64,000 bases of DNA from Xanthostigma xanthostigma (Eukaryota; Arthropoda; Insecta; Raphidioptera; Raphidiidae): NCBI GenBank assembly GCA_963575645.1, contig OY754467.1, forward strand, positions 24,883,001-24,947,000, read 5' to 3'. Positions 10,919-20,165 of the stretch are shown here, one piece after another. The translations under genes were made by a program, and so were the position numbers. Numbering within the stretch: the stretch's first letter is position 1; every line of letters starts with the position of its first letter. The notes below the pieces were generated by a model that made no database searches, was not told the origin of the DNA, and saw only the letters and a program-made list of their open reading frames with translations.

Positions 10919-11740
10919 TGAATTTTTATGTTTTATATTATGAATAAATAACTCGTGTAAATATTACAAGTGAAAAGGTGGCTTCTTCTATCTCACTTCT
11001 TTTTTTCGGCAAAGCCGGCAAACCCAATTGTTCCTTGTATTGAACTTGGTTCTTTTATCACATTTATGTTTTTAGTGGAATATAAATTACGCAGGGAATT
11101 AAATTTAGTTAATAATTTATTAATTAGATACCTAGTTCATTTTACGCTTCAATAGAATTTTAATGATTTCGTGTAATTAAAATGCTCTGGCTATATTAAT
11201 ATTTCGCAATATACCACAAATTGAAAAATATGTGTGATAACACAATATTTTAATGAAATGTAAAAATATTGAATGGCGCATATTTTATACGTAATAATTG
11301 CTCAATAGACTGAGGAAAGGAATTAAATAAAATCAGTACGGAAGTGGCATGTGCATTTAGCTTGTAATAATAGGGTTTCCAACGAGGTGTGACATTATGT
11401 TTAACGAACATTAGCGGTTTTAACAAGCATATTAGTATTATATTTTTATCTTTCAACCTATAAAGTAGCGACTTTTGTCCCCATATTCAGTACTTTCACC
11501 ATTTCAATTGTGTAGCAAATTTAAATTCAATAATGAATTATTCATTAAATATTAATGTGCAAGTAGCCTCTCCGTCATATCCTTACAGCGGCCGTGGATG
11601 TAAGGTTATCATGCAGCTGGAGTAACATAAAAATTTAAAATTATTAAGTACAATAAATTGAAAAGCTAGTATCAAAATTATTTTACCGCCTGGCTCATCG
11701 CCGAATTGAAATGGAACATTTTACGACCGGTATCTAGGCC
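10919..11740. other. No gene seen
   Basis: AT-rich sequence. Frames at 10970-11155 and 11250-11456 lack domains and splice context. Confidence 0.45.
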
Positions 11741-12194
11741 GTGTGAACTTAGCACAGCAAAGTTGGAAAATTAAAAAAAAAAATAAGTGTACTTGTAGCA
11801 CGCCAAATTGTACTAGCGTACTTACTAAGTTTTAAAAAATGTACCATAAATTTAAGCCATAAAAAATCCAAAATAAAAATTCTGTGCTAAGTTCACACTT
11901 TCACTTTTTCAAAATATCGTACAAGCCAGTACTAACTTCAATTAAGAAAATGTATTAAGAAAAAATGTAGTACATTTGCGCGTGCCAACGGTACAACAAC
12001 AAAAAATAAAATTAAAAAAAAAAAATCAAAATTCACAATTTTCGAAAAAGTTAATTTATTTTAAGTGTTTCGTTAGCATGCGGCCAAGATAAAAAACTTT
12101 TGTTTATAAAGTAACATTGTAGTAAAATTTTTTATAGTAGAAGGGGCATTTCAGAAAATATTAAAATTCAAAAACTTCGAGAAAAGTCTAATAG
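11741..12194 (+). repeat. Family S copy: head with hairpin plus one 135-bp unit
   Basis: The head begins GTGTGAACTTAGCACAG (11741-11757), whose exact inverse lies at 11882-11898. It continues through AAGTGTACTTGTAGCACGCC and GTACTAGCGTACTTACTAAG. After the head, one unit from about 12060 (GTTAGCATGCGGCCAAGATA) matches the monomer of the array at 13925-15415 in the same orientation. An inverse copy of head plus about two units lies at 19735-20165, so head and units travel together as one repeat family. Confidence 0.65.
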
Positions 12195-12760
12195 TAGGGA
12201 TGGCCAAGATGCTAAATTGGTAGTTACTCGAGCGTCGTAGGGACCTATTGGATTTTGAAGATTCGATGGTAGAAATAAAAAAAGGTTAAATTATGTGCAT
12301 CCTTTTACCGATGGGGGTAGCGTCTGCAGGCTTTCAAAAATGTAAAAAAAATAGTCACATGGAAATACTCGAGCGCGTCAGATATTCATAGTGAATATGC
12401 GCCGCGTGTCTCTGATATTGAAGGTATGTTAATCTAACAGTTTGCATGGTGGGCGTGGCTGTACGGAAGGGTTGCAAACGAAAAAAATAAAGTTATTCGA
12501 GCGCGTCAGGATATTCAAAGGGGATGTACAGTGAACCCGAAAAAAGCTCCCATTCAAAAGACTGACGATTTGGACATGACGCAAGCTCGTGGCGGCTTCT
12601 TGAAAATGCAAAAAAAAATCGCCATTTTGACATACTCGAGCGCGTCAGATTTATACAGGCGATTCAGCTTGATGTCCTAAGTCATGCTGACTCATAATCT
12701 GACGATTATTTGGAAGGATTTTCTTAATCTGACAAATTGAAAAAAAAATGAAGATAAGTT
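12195..12760 (+). repeat. Tandem CTCGAGCGCGTCAG units, period about 133 bp
   Basis: A motif close to ACTCGAGCGCGTCAGAT recurs at about 12227, 12367, 12497 and 12634. Between the motifs the sequence is only loosely alike but keeps features such as TTCAAAAATGTAAAAAAAATAG. Inverted copies lie at 13636-13890. No coding frame is supported. Confidence 0.6.
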
Positions 12761-13043
12761 AACAATTAAAAATGAGGGGCTAAATGCCATGTCACTCCAG
12801 CCCTTTGAAAAAATTTATATGATGTATGCCTTTTTAGTGGTGGGGGGAGCGTGTACGAATTTTCAAAAATGTAAAAAAAATAGTTACAAAAAAATGTTCA
12901 AGCTATTCTACTTTGTAATTCATTTAATGTCTTTTATAAAACTTTAAGTTTTTTTGTGTCTCTAAAATTACCTTCAAAAATATTAGGGCCCGAAAAAATT
13001 CCATTCTAAATTTTATCCCCCCAAATTTAGGGGGGAAACTCTT
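12761..13043. other. Degenerate continuation of the repeat complex
   Basis: A further TTTTCAAAAATGTAAAAAAAATAG stretch suggests a decayed unit of the preceding array. Nothing else is recognised. Confidence 0.35.
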
Positions 13044-13110
13044 CAATAAATAAAATTATCGACCAATTTTTCAGACAATATATTAACAAACAATATAAAA
13101 TTAATACATT

Positions 13111-13142
13111 AACGTTTCGATCCGGATTTGGATCTTCTTCAG
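13111..13142 (-). other. Hammerhead-like motif, left arm
   Basis: On the minus strand the order is CTGAAGA, one extra base, stem GATCC with loop, GGATC, then GAAAC-GTT. CTGANGA and GAAA are the two conserved boxes of the hammerhead core. The extra base before stem II and the very short stem III depart from the classical form, so activity is uncertain. Confidence 0.35.
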
Positions 13143-13275
13143 AACGGATCTAAAAATATAAAAAAAAAAAAAAAAATAAAATAAAAAAATATATTTTTTT
13201 ATAATTTTTTTTATATTTTTTTATATTTTTTTATTTTATTATTTTTTTATATTTTTTTATATTTTAAGATCCGTT

Positions 13276-13307
13276 CTGAAGAAGATCCAAATCCGGATCG
13301 AAACGTT
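13276..13307 (+). other. Hammerhead-like motif, right arm
   Basis: Exact inverted counterpart of the motif at 13111-13142: CTGAAGA, a 5-bp stem II (GATCC/GGATC), GAAAC and GTT. The same caveats apply. Confidence 0.35.
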
Positions 13308-13395
13308 AATGTATTAATTTTATATTGTTTGTTAATATATTGTCTGAAAAATTGGTCGATAATTTTATTTATTGAAGAGTTCTAATCAGACGTTA

Positions 13396-13559
13396 ATCAA
13401 AGATTTGGATTAGGGGGGAAACCCCCAAGTTGTCAACCCTGGTGTGAGGACGGTGCGAGAGAGTAAGAGATAGAGAAAACGTGAAAGGGAATGAGAGGCG
13501 CGGACTACATGCTTCACTGCAGCTGCACGCACTGAACTTTATTGGCGATTTGTGCTTCT
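13396..13559. other. No gene seen
   Basis: Short stretch that is less AT-rich than its surroundings (GAGAGAGTAAGAGATAGAGA and flanks). No feature is recognised. Confidence 0.4.
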
Positions 13560-13905
13560 TCGGCTTGTGGAAATCGTCAGATTATATTTTTTCCGTTATT
13601 CTTGAATAATTACCTTCAAAACAAAAAAAAAATTGATCGCGCTCGAATATTTCAAGGCGACTTTATTTTTGCATGTTTGTGACCCTCCCACTCCCTTACG
13701 TTACGCTCAAATCGTCAGATTATTAAAATGTACACTTTTCAGCATGTAATTAACCCACCTTATCTTAATCTGACGCGCTCGAGTATTTCGAACGATCGAT
13801 TTTTTTTTACTATTTTGATCGGCTGCTCTAGACGCGCGATCCTGTATAAAGGTATCCCCCTTTATGTTAATCTGCCGCGCTCGAGTAACTACCGAAATCT
13901 CCGCT
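13560..13905 (-). repeat. Inverted CTCGAG units
   Basis: GCGCTCGAATATTTC (about 13639), CTGACGCGCTCGAGTATTTC (about 13769) and CTGCCGCGCTCGAGTAACTACC (about 13871) are inverse copies of the motif arrayed at 12195-12760. Together with that array they flank the palindrome at 13044-13395, giving a large, loosely matched inverted structure. Confidence 0.55.
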
Positions 13906-13924
13906 TGGGCCTCCTACTATAAAT

Positions 13925-15415
13925 TTGCTTGTTGTACCGTTGTCACGCGGTCTAGATAAAGAACATTCACTATTATTTTGTAAAATGATTTTTTACTTAT
14001 AAAGTTATTTTATAAAATATTTTGCTAATAAAATTATTTTGTGAAATCATTTTTTAAAATAGTACGGGCACTTAATGAAAATTTTGTAAAAAGTCAAAAC
14101 TTTGTTGTTGTACTATTGGCATGCGGTCCAGATAAAGAACTTTTGCATATAAAATTATTTTGTAAAATCAGTTTTTAAAGTAGTACGGGCACTTAAAGAA
14201 AATTTTGAAAATTCAAATATTTCGTAAATAGTCAAAATTTTGTTGTTGTACTGTTGGCATGCGGTCTAGATAAAGAATTTTGCTTATAAAATTATTTTGA
14301 AAAATCATTTTTTAAAGTAGTACGGGCACTTAAAGAAAATTTTGAAAATTCAAAAATGTCTTAAATGTCAAAATTTTCTTATTGTACCGTTGGCACGCGG
14401 TCTAGACAAAGAACTTTTCCTTATAAAATTACTTTGTAAAATCATTTTTTAAAGTAGTTCGGGCACTTAAAAAAATTTTAAAATTTCGTAAATATCAAAA
14501 TTTTCTTGTTATAGGTACTGTTGGAACGCGGTCTAGGTAAAGAACTTTTGCTTATAAAATTATTTTGTAAAATCTTTTTTTAAAGTTAATTGGGCACTTA
14601 TAGTAAATTTTCAAAATTCAAAAATTTCGTTAAAAGTCCAAATTTTCTTATTGTATTGTTGGAACGCGGTCAAGATAAAGAACTTTTGCTTTTAAAATTA
14701 TTTTGTAAAATCAATTTTTAAAGTAGTACGGGCACTTAAAAAAATTTTAAAATTTCGTAAATATCAAAATTTTCTTGTTATACGGTTGGAACTCGGTCTA
14801 GGTAAAGAACTTTTGCTTATAAAATTATTTTGTAAAATCATTTTTTAAAGTTAATCGGGCACTTATTGTAAATTTTCAAAATTCAAAAATTTCTTTAAAA
14901 GTCAAAATTTTCTTGTTGTATTGTTGGCACACGGTCTAGATAAAGAACTTTTGCTTATAAAATTATTTTTTTAAATCGTTTTTTAAAGTAGTACGGGCAC
15001 TTGATGAAAATTTTCAAAATTTTAAAATTTCGTAAATATCAAAATTTTCTTGTTGTACTGTTGGCACGCGGTCTAGATAAATAGCTTTTGCTTACAAAAT
15101 TAAGTTGTAAAATCATTTTAATAATAATATTTTCAAATAGTAAGGGCACTTAAAAAAAATTTCAAAATTTTAAAATTTCGTAAATATCAAAATTTTAAAA
15201 TTTCGTAAATATCAAAATTTTCTTGTTGTACTGTTAGTACGCGGTCTAGGTAAAGAACTTTTGCTTATAAAATTATTTTGTAGAATCATTTTTTAAAGTA
15301 GTACGGACACTTGTTGAAAATTTTCAAAATTCTTAAATTTCGTAAATTTAAAAATTTTCTTGTTGTGCTGTTGGCACGCGGTCTAGATAAAGAACTTATG
15401 CTTATAAAATTAATG
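13925..15415 (+). repeat. Tandem array, about 11 units of about 135 bp
   Basis: A GTTGGCACGCGGTCTAGATA block recurs at about 13944, 14125, 14258, 14395, 14530, 14665, 14790, 14930, 15068, 15240 and 15378. Each is followed by AAGAACTTTTGCTTATAAAA, TTTTAAAGTAGTACGGGCAC and runs of A and T. Spacing is mostly 125-140 bp, with two longer steps (about 181 and 172 bp). Divergence between units is moderate. Single or double units linked to a head sequence occur at 12060 and 19735, so this is family S expanded into a small satellite array. Confidence 0.85.
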
Positions 15416-15649
15416 GCAGGAATCTTCCACGTCAGCAGAAGCCATATTGTGTGGCCCAGGAATTAATGATTCGATGTAAGTAATTATTTAATTAGTATTT
15501 CTATACTACTAAATTTAGTGTAAAATTTGAACTCTTTCAGAAATTTTCAAAAATATATAACTCAAAAACTATAATTTTGAGAAAATATAATACCGTATCT
15601 ACATCGAAACTATGAAAACTTGAAAAATCAAATCGATGCCAACTATAAA
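15416..15649. other. No gene seen
   Basis: AT-rich sequence right of the array, without recognised features. Confidence 0.4.
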
Positions 15650-15995
15650 TTATTCAAAAACCACTTTATGGATTTTGATGATTTTGTTACAGCTTATTGA
15701 TAGCAATAAATATTAATTCTTCATCGAAGGATTTTCATTTTTGTTCACAATTTCGAATTTTTTTAACAATAATCTACGTTTTTTTGAAAATCCGGGAATA
15801 CTGACAAAAGCCGTCATTTTGTTAATTTTTAAGAAAAAAATAAAAATATTCGATTAAAGACTAGATGTATTATTAAACTAATGATTTTTTTTTTGTTTAA
15901 TTCATTTTGGATGATCCAGTAGGATTTTCTGATTGTCACCGCGAAGCACTACTTGCAGAAGGAGGGGCCGACAAAGATTGCGATTTTTTTATAAA
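15650..15995 (+). repeat. Divergent single arm of the 58-61 kb foldback family
   Basis: Landmarks TTGTTACAGCTTATTGATAGC, ATCGAAGGATTTTCATTTTTG, AATATTCGATTAAAGACTAG, TTTTGGATGATCC and TGTCACCGCGAAGCA occur in the same order as in 59780-60060. The copy is diverged and not itself palindromic. It shows the foldback family exists as single arms elsewhere. Confidence 0.55.
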
Positions 15996-16084
15996 TAACT
16001 AATACTTATTTATTTTTTTACTTTGTGTAAATCAAGTTGAAACATGACATTAAAACTCTGTGTAATCACTGTAATCAGTTTTAC

Positions 16085-16215
16085 GATATTAGGGTATTTA
16101 ATCTCTTCTCGGCATGCGCCGATTTTCTACAAAAAATGTTTTTATAAAACTTGTAAAATATAATAATAAACCGTTTTGAAAATTATACCATTATTATATA
16201 AAAAGCTACTTTTTA
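16085..16215 (+). mobile_element. Family A fragment (one tandem unit)
   Basis: GGCATGCGCCGATTTTCTAC, the A-run, ACTTGTAAAATATAATAATAAACCG and CATTATTATATAAAAAG match a single family A tandem unit. Confidence 0.6.
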
Positions 16216-16493
16216 CGGGATCCATCGGGAGAACAATAAAGACGACAAATGATAAACTTATATCTGCGAATTTAAATATACAGGAACTAACAGGAAATGA
16301 AACCGCTAAATTTTAAAACGCAACTGTAGTTGGCGATCAGGAAATATTAACTACTAATAATCTGAAGATGAGAAATATAATTTAAGAATTTTAAATTTGA
16401 TTATACAAGGTGTTAGAACCAATTAGAAGAATTCAAACGTTCATTGATCTGCTACCCAATCTGGAACACTGGCTAACAATGAAATATCTCTTT

Positions 16494-16787
16494 ATAATAT
16501 AATATAATAAAATAGTAAATAATAAAATATATAATGAAATATAATATAATAAAATATAATACAATACAATACAATACAATACAACACAACATAAGATAAT
16601 ATAATATAATATAATATAATATAATATAATATAATATAATATAATATAATATAATATAATATAATATAATATAATATAATATAATATAATATAATATAAT
16701 ATAATATAATATAATATAATATAATATAATATAATATAATATAATATAATATAACATAATATAATATAATAAAATATAATATAATAC
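16494..16787. repeat. AATAT pentanucleotide microsatellite
   Basis: Nearly 200 bp of pure ATAAT repeats, flanked by impure ATAAA and ACAAT variants. It sits inside the LINE endonuclease: the reading QTFIDLLPNLEHW lies just before it and SRSGTIIFLKNEL just after. The long frames that cross it (MLYYIILYY repeats) are translation artefacts. Confidence 0.9.
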
Positions 16788-16795
16788 CGGGTTTT

Positions 16796-17304
16796 TGTAT
16801 TAGTGATTTTTTCTCTCGAGTAAATAGTAGCAGGAGTGGCACTATCATATTTCTTAAAAATGAGTTAACCTGCAAACAAAAGGATTGTATCAAAGGTCTG
16901 TCAATAGAATCAATCTATGAATTTTCGGCAATTGAAAATATTCAGTTGAAAATAATTATTGTGGGTATGTATCGCACGCCTTACAGTACAAATTTTAAAG
17001 TTTTTATAGAGCAATTGACAAGTGTGCTAGAAATTTTAATTCATTCTAATAAAATAAATTTATTAGCGGTGACTTCAATGTCGATTTTAAATTGAATACA
17101 CCAGAGTCTAATAAAGAGTGTATTCTTCTGGCGTCCTACGGTGTCGACCTAACAGTGAAAGATTATACACGTACAAAAAATACATCAAAATTGTGCATTG
17201 ATAACGTGTGTACCAATTATGATGATTTTAATTCTCAGGTTTTACATTCTCTTATGTCCGACCACGAAGGTCAAATTGTTGGGGTAGATACCTATTACAG
17301 CTGA
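16796..17304 (+). pseudogene. LINE endonuclease (APE) domain
   Basis: The first frame reads SRSGTIIFLKNELT, then IIIVGMYRTPYS, which are typical inner strands of the apurinic-type endonuclease that nicks target DNA for non-LTR elements. After a one-base deletion near 17066 the next frame continues GDFNVDFKLN (the conserved GDFN catalytic box) and ends with LMSDHEGQIV (the S-D-H box holding the last catalytic Asp and His). Both key boxes survive but in different frames, so the domain is dead. The N-terminal part lies before the microsatellite at about 16405-16490. Confidence 0.8.
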
Positions 17305-17360
17305 GTGACTAGACTATATGTCTTATATGCTATCTAAAGAAAACTGGAGTGACTTTATTA

Positions 17361-18125
17361 TTCCCCCAATCTTTTCGCACTCACAGTGTCCAACTAGGCC
17401 CGCCGTAGCTCGTCGGCGTTGAGGAGGGGTTCGATAAAAATTGTAAACTAAACTGCATTGATCTTAATTTATCACGCACTTACTTATATTGTCGTTAGTT
17501 CAGCAGTAGAAATCAAGCAACCCTTTTACGGGGATGTTAAGCTTGTCAAAGTATCTTGATTGAGCGCCAAGTCCGAATTCTACTTGCTGATCGACGTCTG
17601 CAAATGCGGACTTCACTTGTAGACGTTGTCTTGTAGTTGTTAAACAAAATAATAATATACGAAATGACGTTTTCACAATAAATTTTAATAGACAGTCCAA
17701 AATATCGAAAGAAAAAAATAATTGTTACACTCGTTACTCTAGTTACTACAGTACACAAACAATATTCTTTTGGCGACGTAAAACGTTAATGTTGCTTACT
17801 TTAATATAGTTATTACGTTATTATACTACAGGGAACCAGTATCTTCCCTGATCGCTGACTATTGTTTATCACAACCAAATTGATGCACTTTTTTTTAAAC
17901 TTTATACATTATTCTCTGCTCTAAATTCTTTTCCACCACAAACTACCAAACCGATCCTTCCAAAAACCAACAACTACTCACTCTTTTTTTTTCCTAACAA
18001 ACTCCACCTAATGCTTGACTACCACAATTTTGAATTCAATTATTATTAAATTTTATCATATGTGCCGTGAGTTTATAAATGTTGTCATTAATTTCGTAAC
18101 AACTTATAGAATACAAAAGATCCTG
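17361..18125. other. Foreign segment inside the LINE
   Basis: The LINE reading KENWSDFI ends at about 17360 and homologous reading resumes at about 18130 (FDKFRKYN, then PKKTEV). The 765 bp between have no LINE-like translation and a different composition, with C-rich tracts near 17935-18010. I see no clear terminal repeats or target duplication, so the type of insertion is unknown. Frames at 17500-17758 are not recognised. Confidence 0.5.
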
Positions 18126-18129
18126 TGAG

Positions 18130-18720
18130 AAAATGTAACACACTTTTGATAAATTTAGAAAATACAACTAAGATTGCCTTCCCCAAAAAAAACTGAAGTG
18201 ATTAATAACAGTAGTGCTGTAAACAAGAATAAAATATGGTTTACCGAAGAACTGCGTAGAATGCGTGACAAAATTGTGATTTTAACGCATATGGTGAAAA
18301 CGAATGACAATATAGACATTATATCAAACTTAAAAACTTTAAAAAAAGATTATAGACATACAATTAAAGAAACCAAAATAAAATAAAATAATGAAATCAT
18401 ATTAAATTCGGCAAATATTTCAAAAAGCGGTTGGTTAAGGGAAAATCATGTCAAAAGCAAAATTTTGACGTTAGTTTGAACACCCAGCACCTTAATAATT
18501 ATTTTGTAAACATTGATGATGAATTGTTAAAGCAAATAAATCTACACCCCTTAAATGCGTGTGCATATCTCCAAAATATTGGTACGACAAGAGCTAATTC
18601 AATCTTTATTCAGTCTACCAATGAATGCGAAGTCAAAAACATTATAAATAATTTAAGTTCAAGTAGCTGCAGGAACGTATTTGTTCTAAATATAAAATTC
18701 TTAAAAATGTTAGCCATATA
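18130..18720 (+). pseudogene. LINE linker between endonuclease and RT
   Basis: Two frames, 18174-18386 and 18431-18721, carry PKKTEVINNSS, KIWFTEELRRMRDKI, then LNNYFVNIDDELL and STNECEVKNIINNLSSSS. The order (W-x-T/N-x-x-L/I basic helix, NNYFVNI, then EV..II..L) is the usual linker of Jockey/CR1-type ORF2 proteins. Frames are broken between them and at an A-run near 18180. Confidence 0.7.
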
Positions 18721-18784
18721 ATAGCTGAGCTGAGCTGAATATAGTATTTTTCCAAATACGAGTAGGTATATTTAAAATTAGTAG

Positions 18785-19288
18785 GGCTATTCCAATACTC
18801 AAAAGAAGAGATATTAATGATCCATCAAATTATAGACCTATCTCTATCATTCCTATTTTATCAAAATTGTTTGTATACATTTTAATATCAAGGATAGTAT
18901 CGTTTCTGGAAGTTATAAGATTTTTGCTGATCAGCAGTTTGCCTTCAGAGCTAAAGACTCAACTATCGAGGCGCTAATAAATATTTTAACCACTGTATTT
19001 GAAGGAAAAAACAATGGCTTGCTTACTGAAGCAGTTGCTGTGGATCTCAGCAAGGTCTTCGACTGTGTTTCACACGAGATTTTATTAGAAAAACTTTCTG
19101 TTTATGGTTTCAGAGATAACTCTTTTAACTTAATGTCATCCTAGTAATAGGTGCCAATATGTTCAATGTGGCAAAAGTAAATCTGACCAAAAATTGATGC
19201 GTCACGGTGTACCGCAGGGTTAAGTCCTCGTTCCTGTGTTATTTATCTTGTATATTAATGACATCATCACAAATATTAACTTAGGACC
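18785..19288 (+). pseudogene. LINE reverse transcriptase, truncated
   Basis: Three consecutive pieces in shifted frames: PSNYRPISIIPILSKLF (18785-18894), then ADQQFAFRAKDSTIEAL and VDLSKVFDCVSHEILLEKL (18926-19144; motif A with its aspartates), then RHGVPQG-stop-VLVPVLFILYINDI (19147-19288; motif B with a TAA in place of the usual serine). Motif C with the two catalytic aspartates is absent because the copy ends at 19288. It would copy RNA to DNA in an intact element. Confidence 0.85.
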
Positions 19289-19400
19289 TCAAAACGTCGA
19301 GATCTGGCGAAAACTCGATTTTCGCGTATCGGGATGAAAACAATAACTTCCCGATTTTTTTGAAAAAAAAGTGACTTTTTTTTAATAGCAGGAAGTTAAA
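19289..19400 (-). repeat. Dispersed repeat end, GGACCTCAAAACGTCGAGAT
   Basis: The inverse of this block (ATCTCGACGTTTTGAGGTCC) lies at 42964-42985. It marks the point where the LINE is cut off and is a repeat end of unknown class. Confidence 0.5.
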
Positions 19401-19419
19401 AATTCACCCGTATGGGGTG

Positions 19420-19680
19420 AAATTTGGCCGGTGGAGGGGTTGTTTAGTGTCGGCGGAAATTTTCAACACCACCACCGTGCTCAGCATCCTCAAAAACAAG
19501 GAAAAACATTTTTTTCGGAAAGAAAATAACCGTTTTGGGGGGGTTCCCAACCCTAAAGAGAAATTTTAATATCACCATCGTGTTCAGCATTCTCGAAAAC
19601 GGAGGGGAAAGTAATCTTGTTCTGGCATCGAATGATTTACATTTTTCGAGGTTTTTTCGACTAACACACGCCATATCTAG
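19420..19680 (+). repeat. Repeat shared with 32760-33058
   Basis: TTTTCAACACC, CCTCAAAAACA.GGAAAA, CTAAAGAGAAATTTTAATATC, ACC.TCGTGTTCA.CAT and CTAACACACGCCA-like ends occur in the same order and orientation at 32760-33058. It is a dispersed, non-coding, moderately diverged repeat. Confidence 0.6.
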
Positions 19681-19734
19681 GCTGGATGATAATGGATAAC
19701 TGAAAGATTTTTTATTTAATTTAGAAATTATTTC

Positions 19735-20165
19735 TAAGCGCCAGTACTACTGTAAAAAATCAATTTACAAAATACCTTCACAAGTAAAAGTTCATTATTT
19801 AGTCTGCGTGCTAACGGAACACAAAAAAGATTTTTTTTTTGAAATTCGCATACTACTTCATTTTACACAATAACTTTATGAGTGAAAGTTTTTATATAGG
19901 CCGCATGCTAACGAAAACTTAAAAACAAAATGACTTTTTTCGAAAATTGTGAATTTTTAATTTATTTTTTAATATTTTTTGCACGTGTTCCGTTATTGTG
20001 CGTGTGTTCTACATTTTTTTTATAAAATTTCTTGATTGCAGTTAATACTTGGCTTGTACGAGGTTTTGAAATATAGAAATTGTGAACACACAGCACAGCT
20101 TTTTTAAAAGCTAGTAAGTACGCTAAAACAATTTGGCGTGCTACAAGTACACTTTTTTTTCTCCA
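19735..20165 (-). repeat. Family S copy on the minus strand (two units plus head)
   Basis: Read on the minus strand: head (AGTGTACTTGTAGCACGCCA, GTACTTACTAG), then GTTAGCATGCGGCC-type units ending near 19735. It matches 11741-12194 and the units of the 13925 array. Unit count (two) differs from the other copies (one and eleven). Confidence 0.6.

Larger units (their letters stand above)
13044..13395. mobile_element. Near-perfect palindrome, Penelope-terminus-like
   Basis: The left arm starts ACTCTTCAATAAATAAAATT and the right arm ends with its inverse. The arms are about 110-120 bp and nearly identical, around a centre of A-runs and T-runs (13155-13265). Each arm contains a CTGAAGA - GATCC stem - GGATC - GAAAC - GTT segment. 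The same plan is seen at 45103-45375, and this motif also lies downstream of a GIY-YIG domain at 45474. I infer an inverted pair of Penelope-like terminal sequences. Confidence 0.6.
16230..19288 (+). mobile_element. Decayed LINE (APE-type non-LTR retrotransposon)
   Basis: Pieces of one non-LTR element follow each other in the right order and on one strand: endonuclease start (about 16405-16490), endonuclease body (16796-17304), linker (18130-18720) and reverse transcriptase (18785-19288). The order is broken by a pentanucleotide microsatellite (16494-16787), a foreign-looking 765-bp segment (17361-18125), frameshifts and stops. The 3' part, including the catalytic Y/F-x-DD box, is missing where another repeat begins at 19289. 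The element is inactive. The sequence style is Jockey/CR1-like, but I do not fix the clade. Confidence 0.85.

Noticed and set aside
13925-15415. CRISPR-like regular repeats
   Set aside because: The unit is about 135 bp with no unique spacers and diverged copies; this is a eukaryotic tandem array.
16473-16893. Two minus-strand frames of 94 and 133 codons rich in YYIIL
   Set aside because: They are translations of the AATAT microsatellite and carry no real protein signal.
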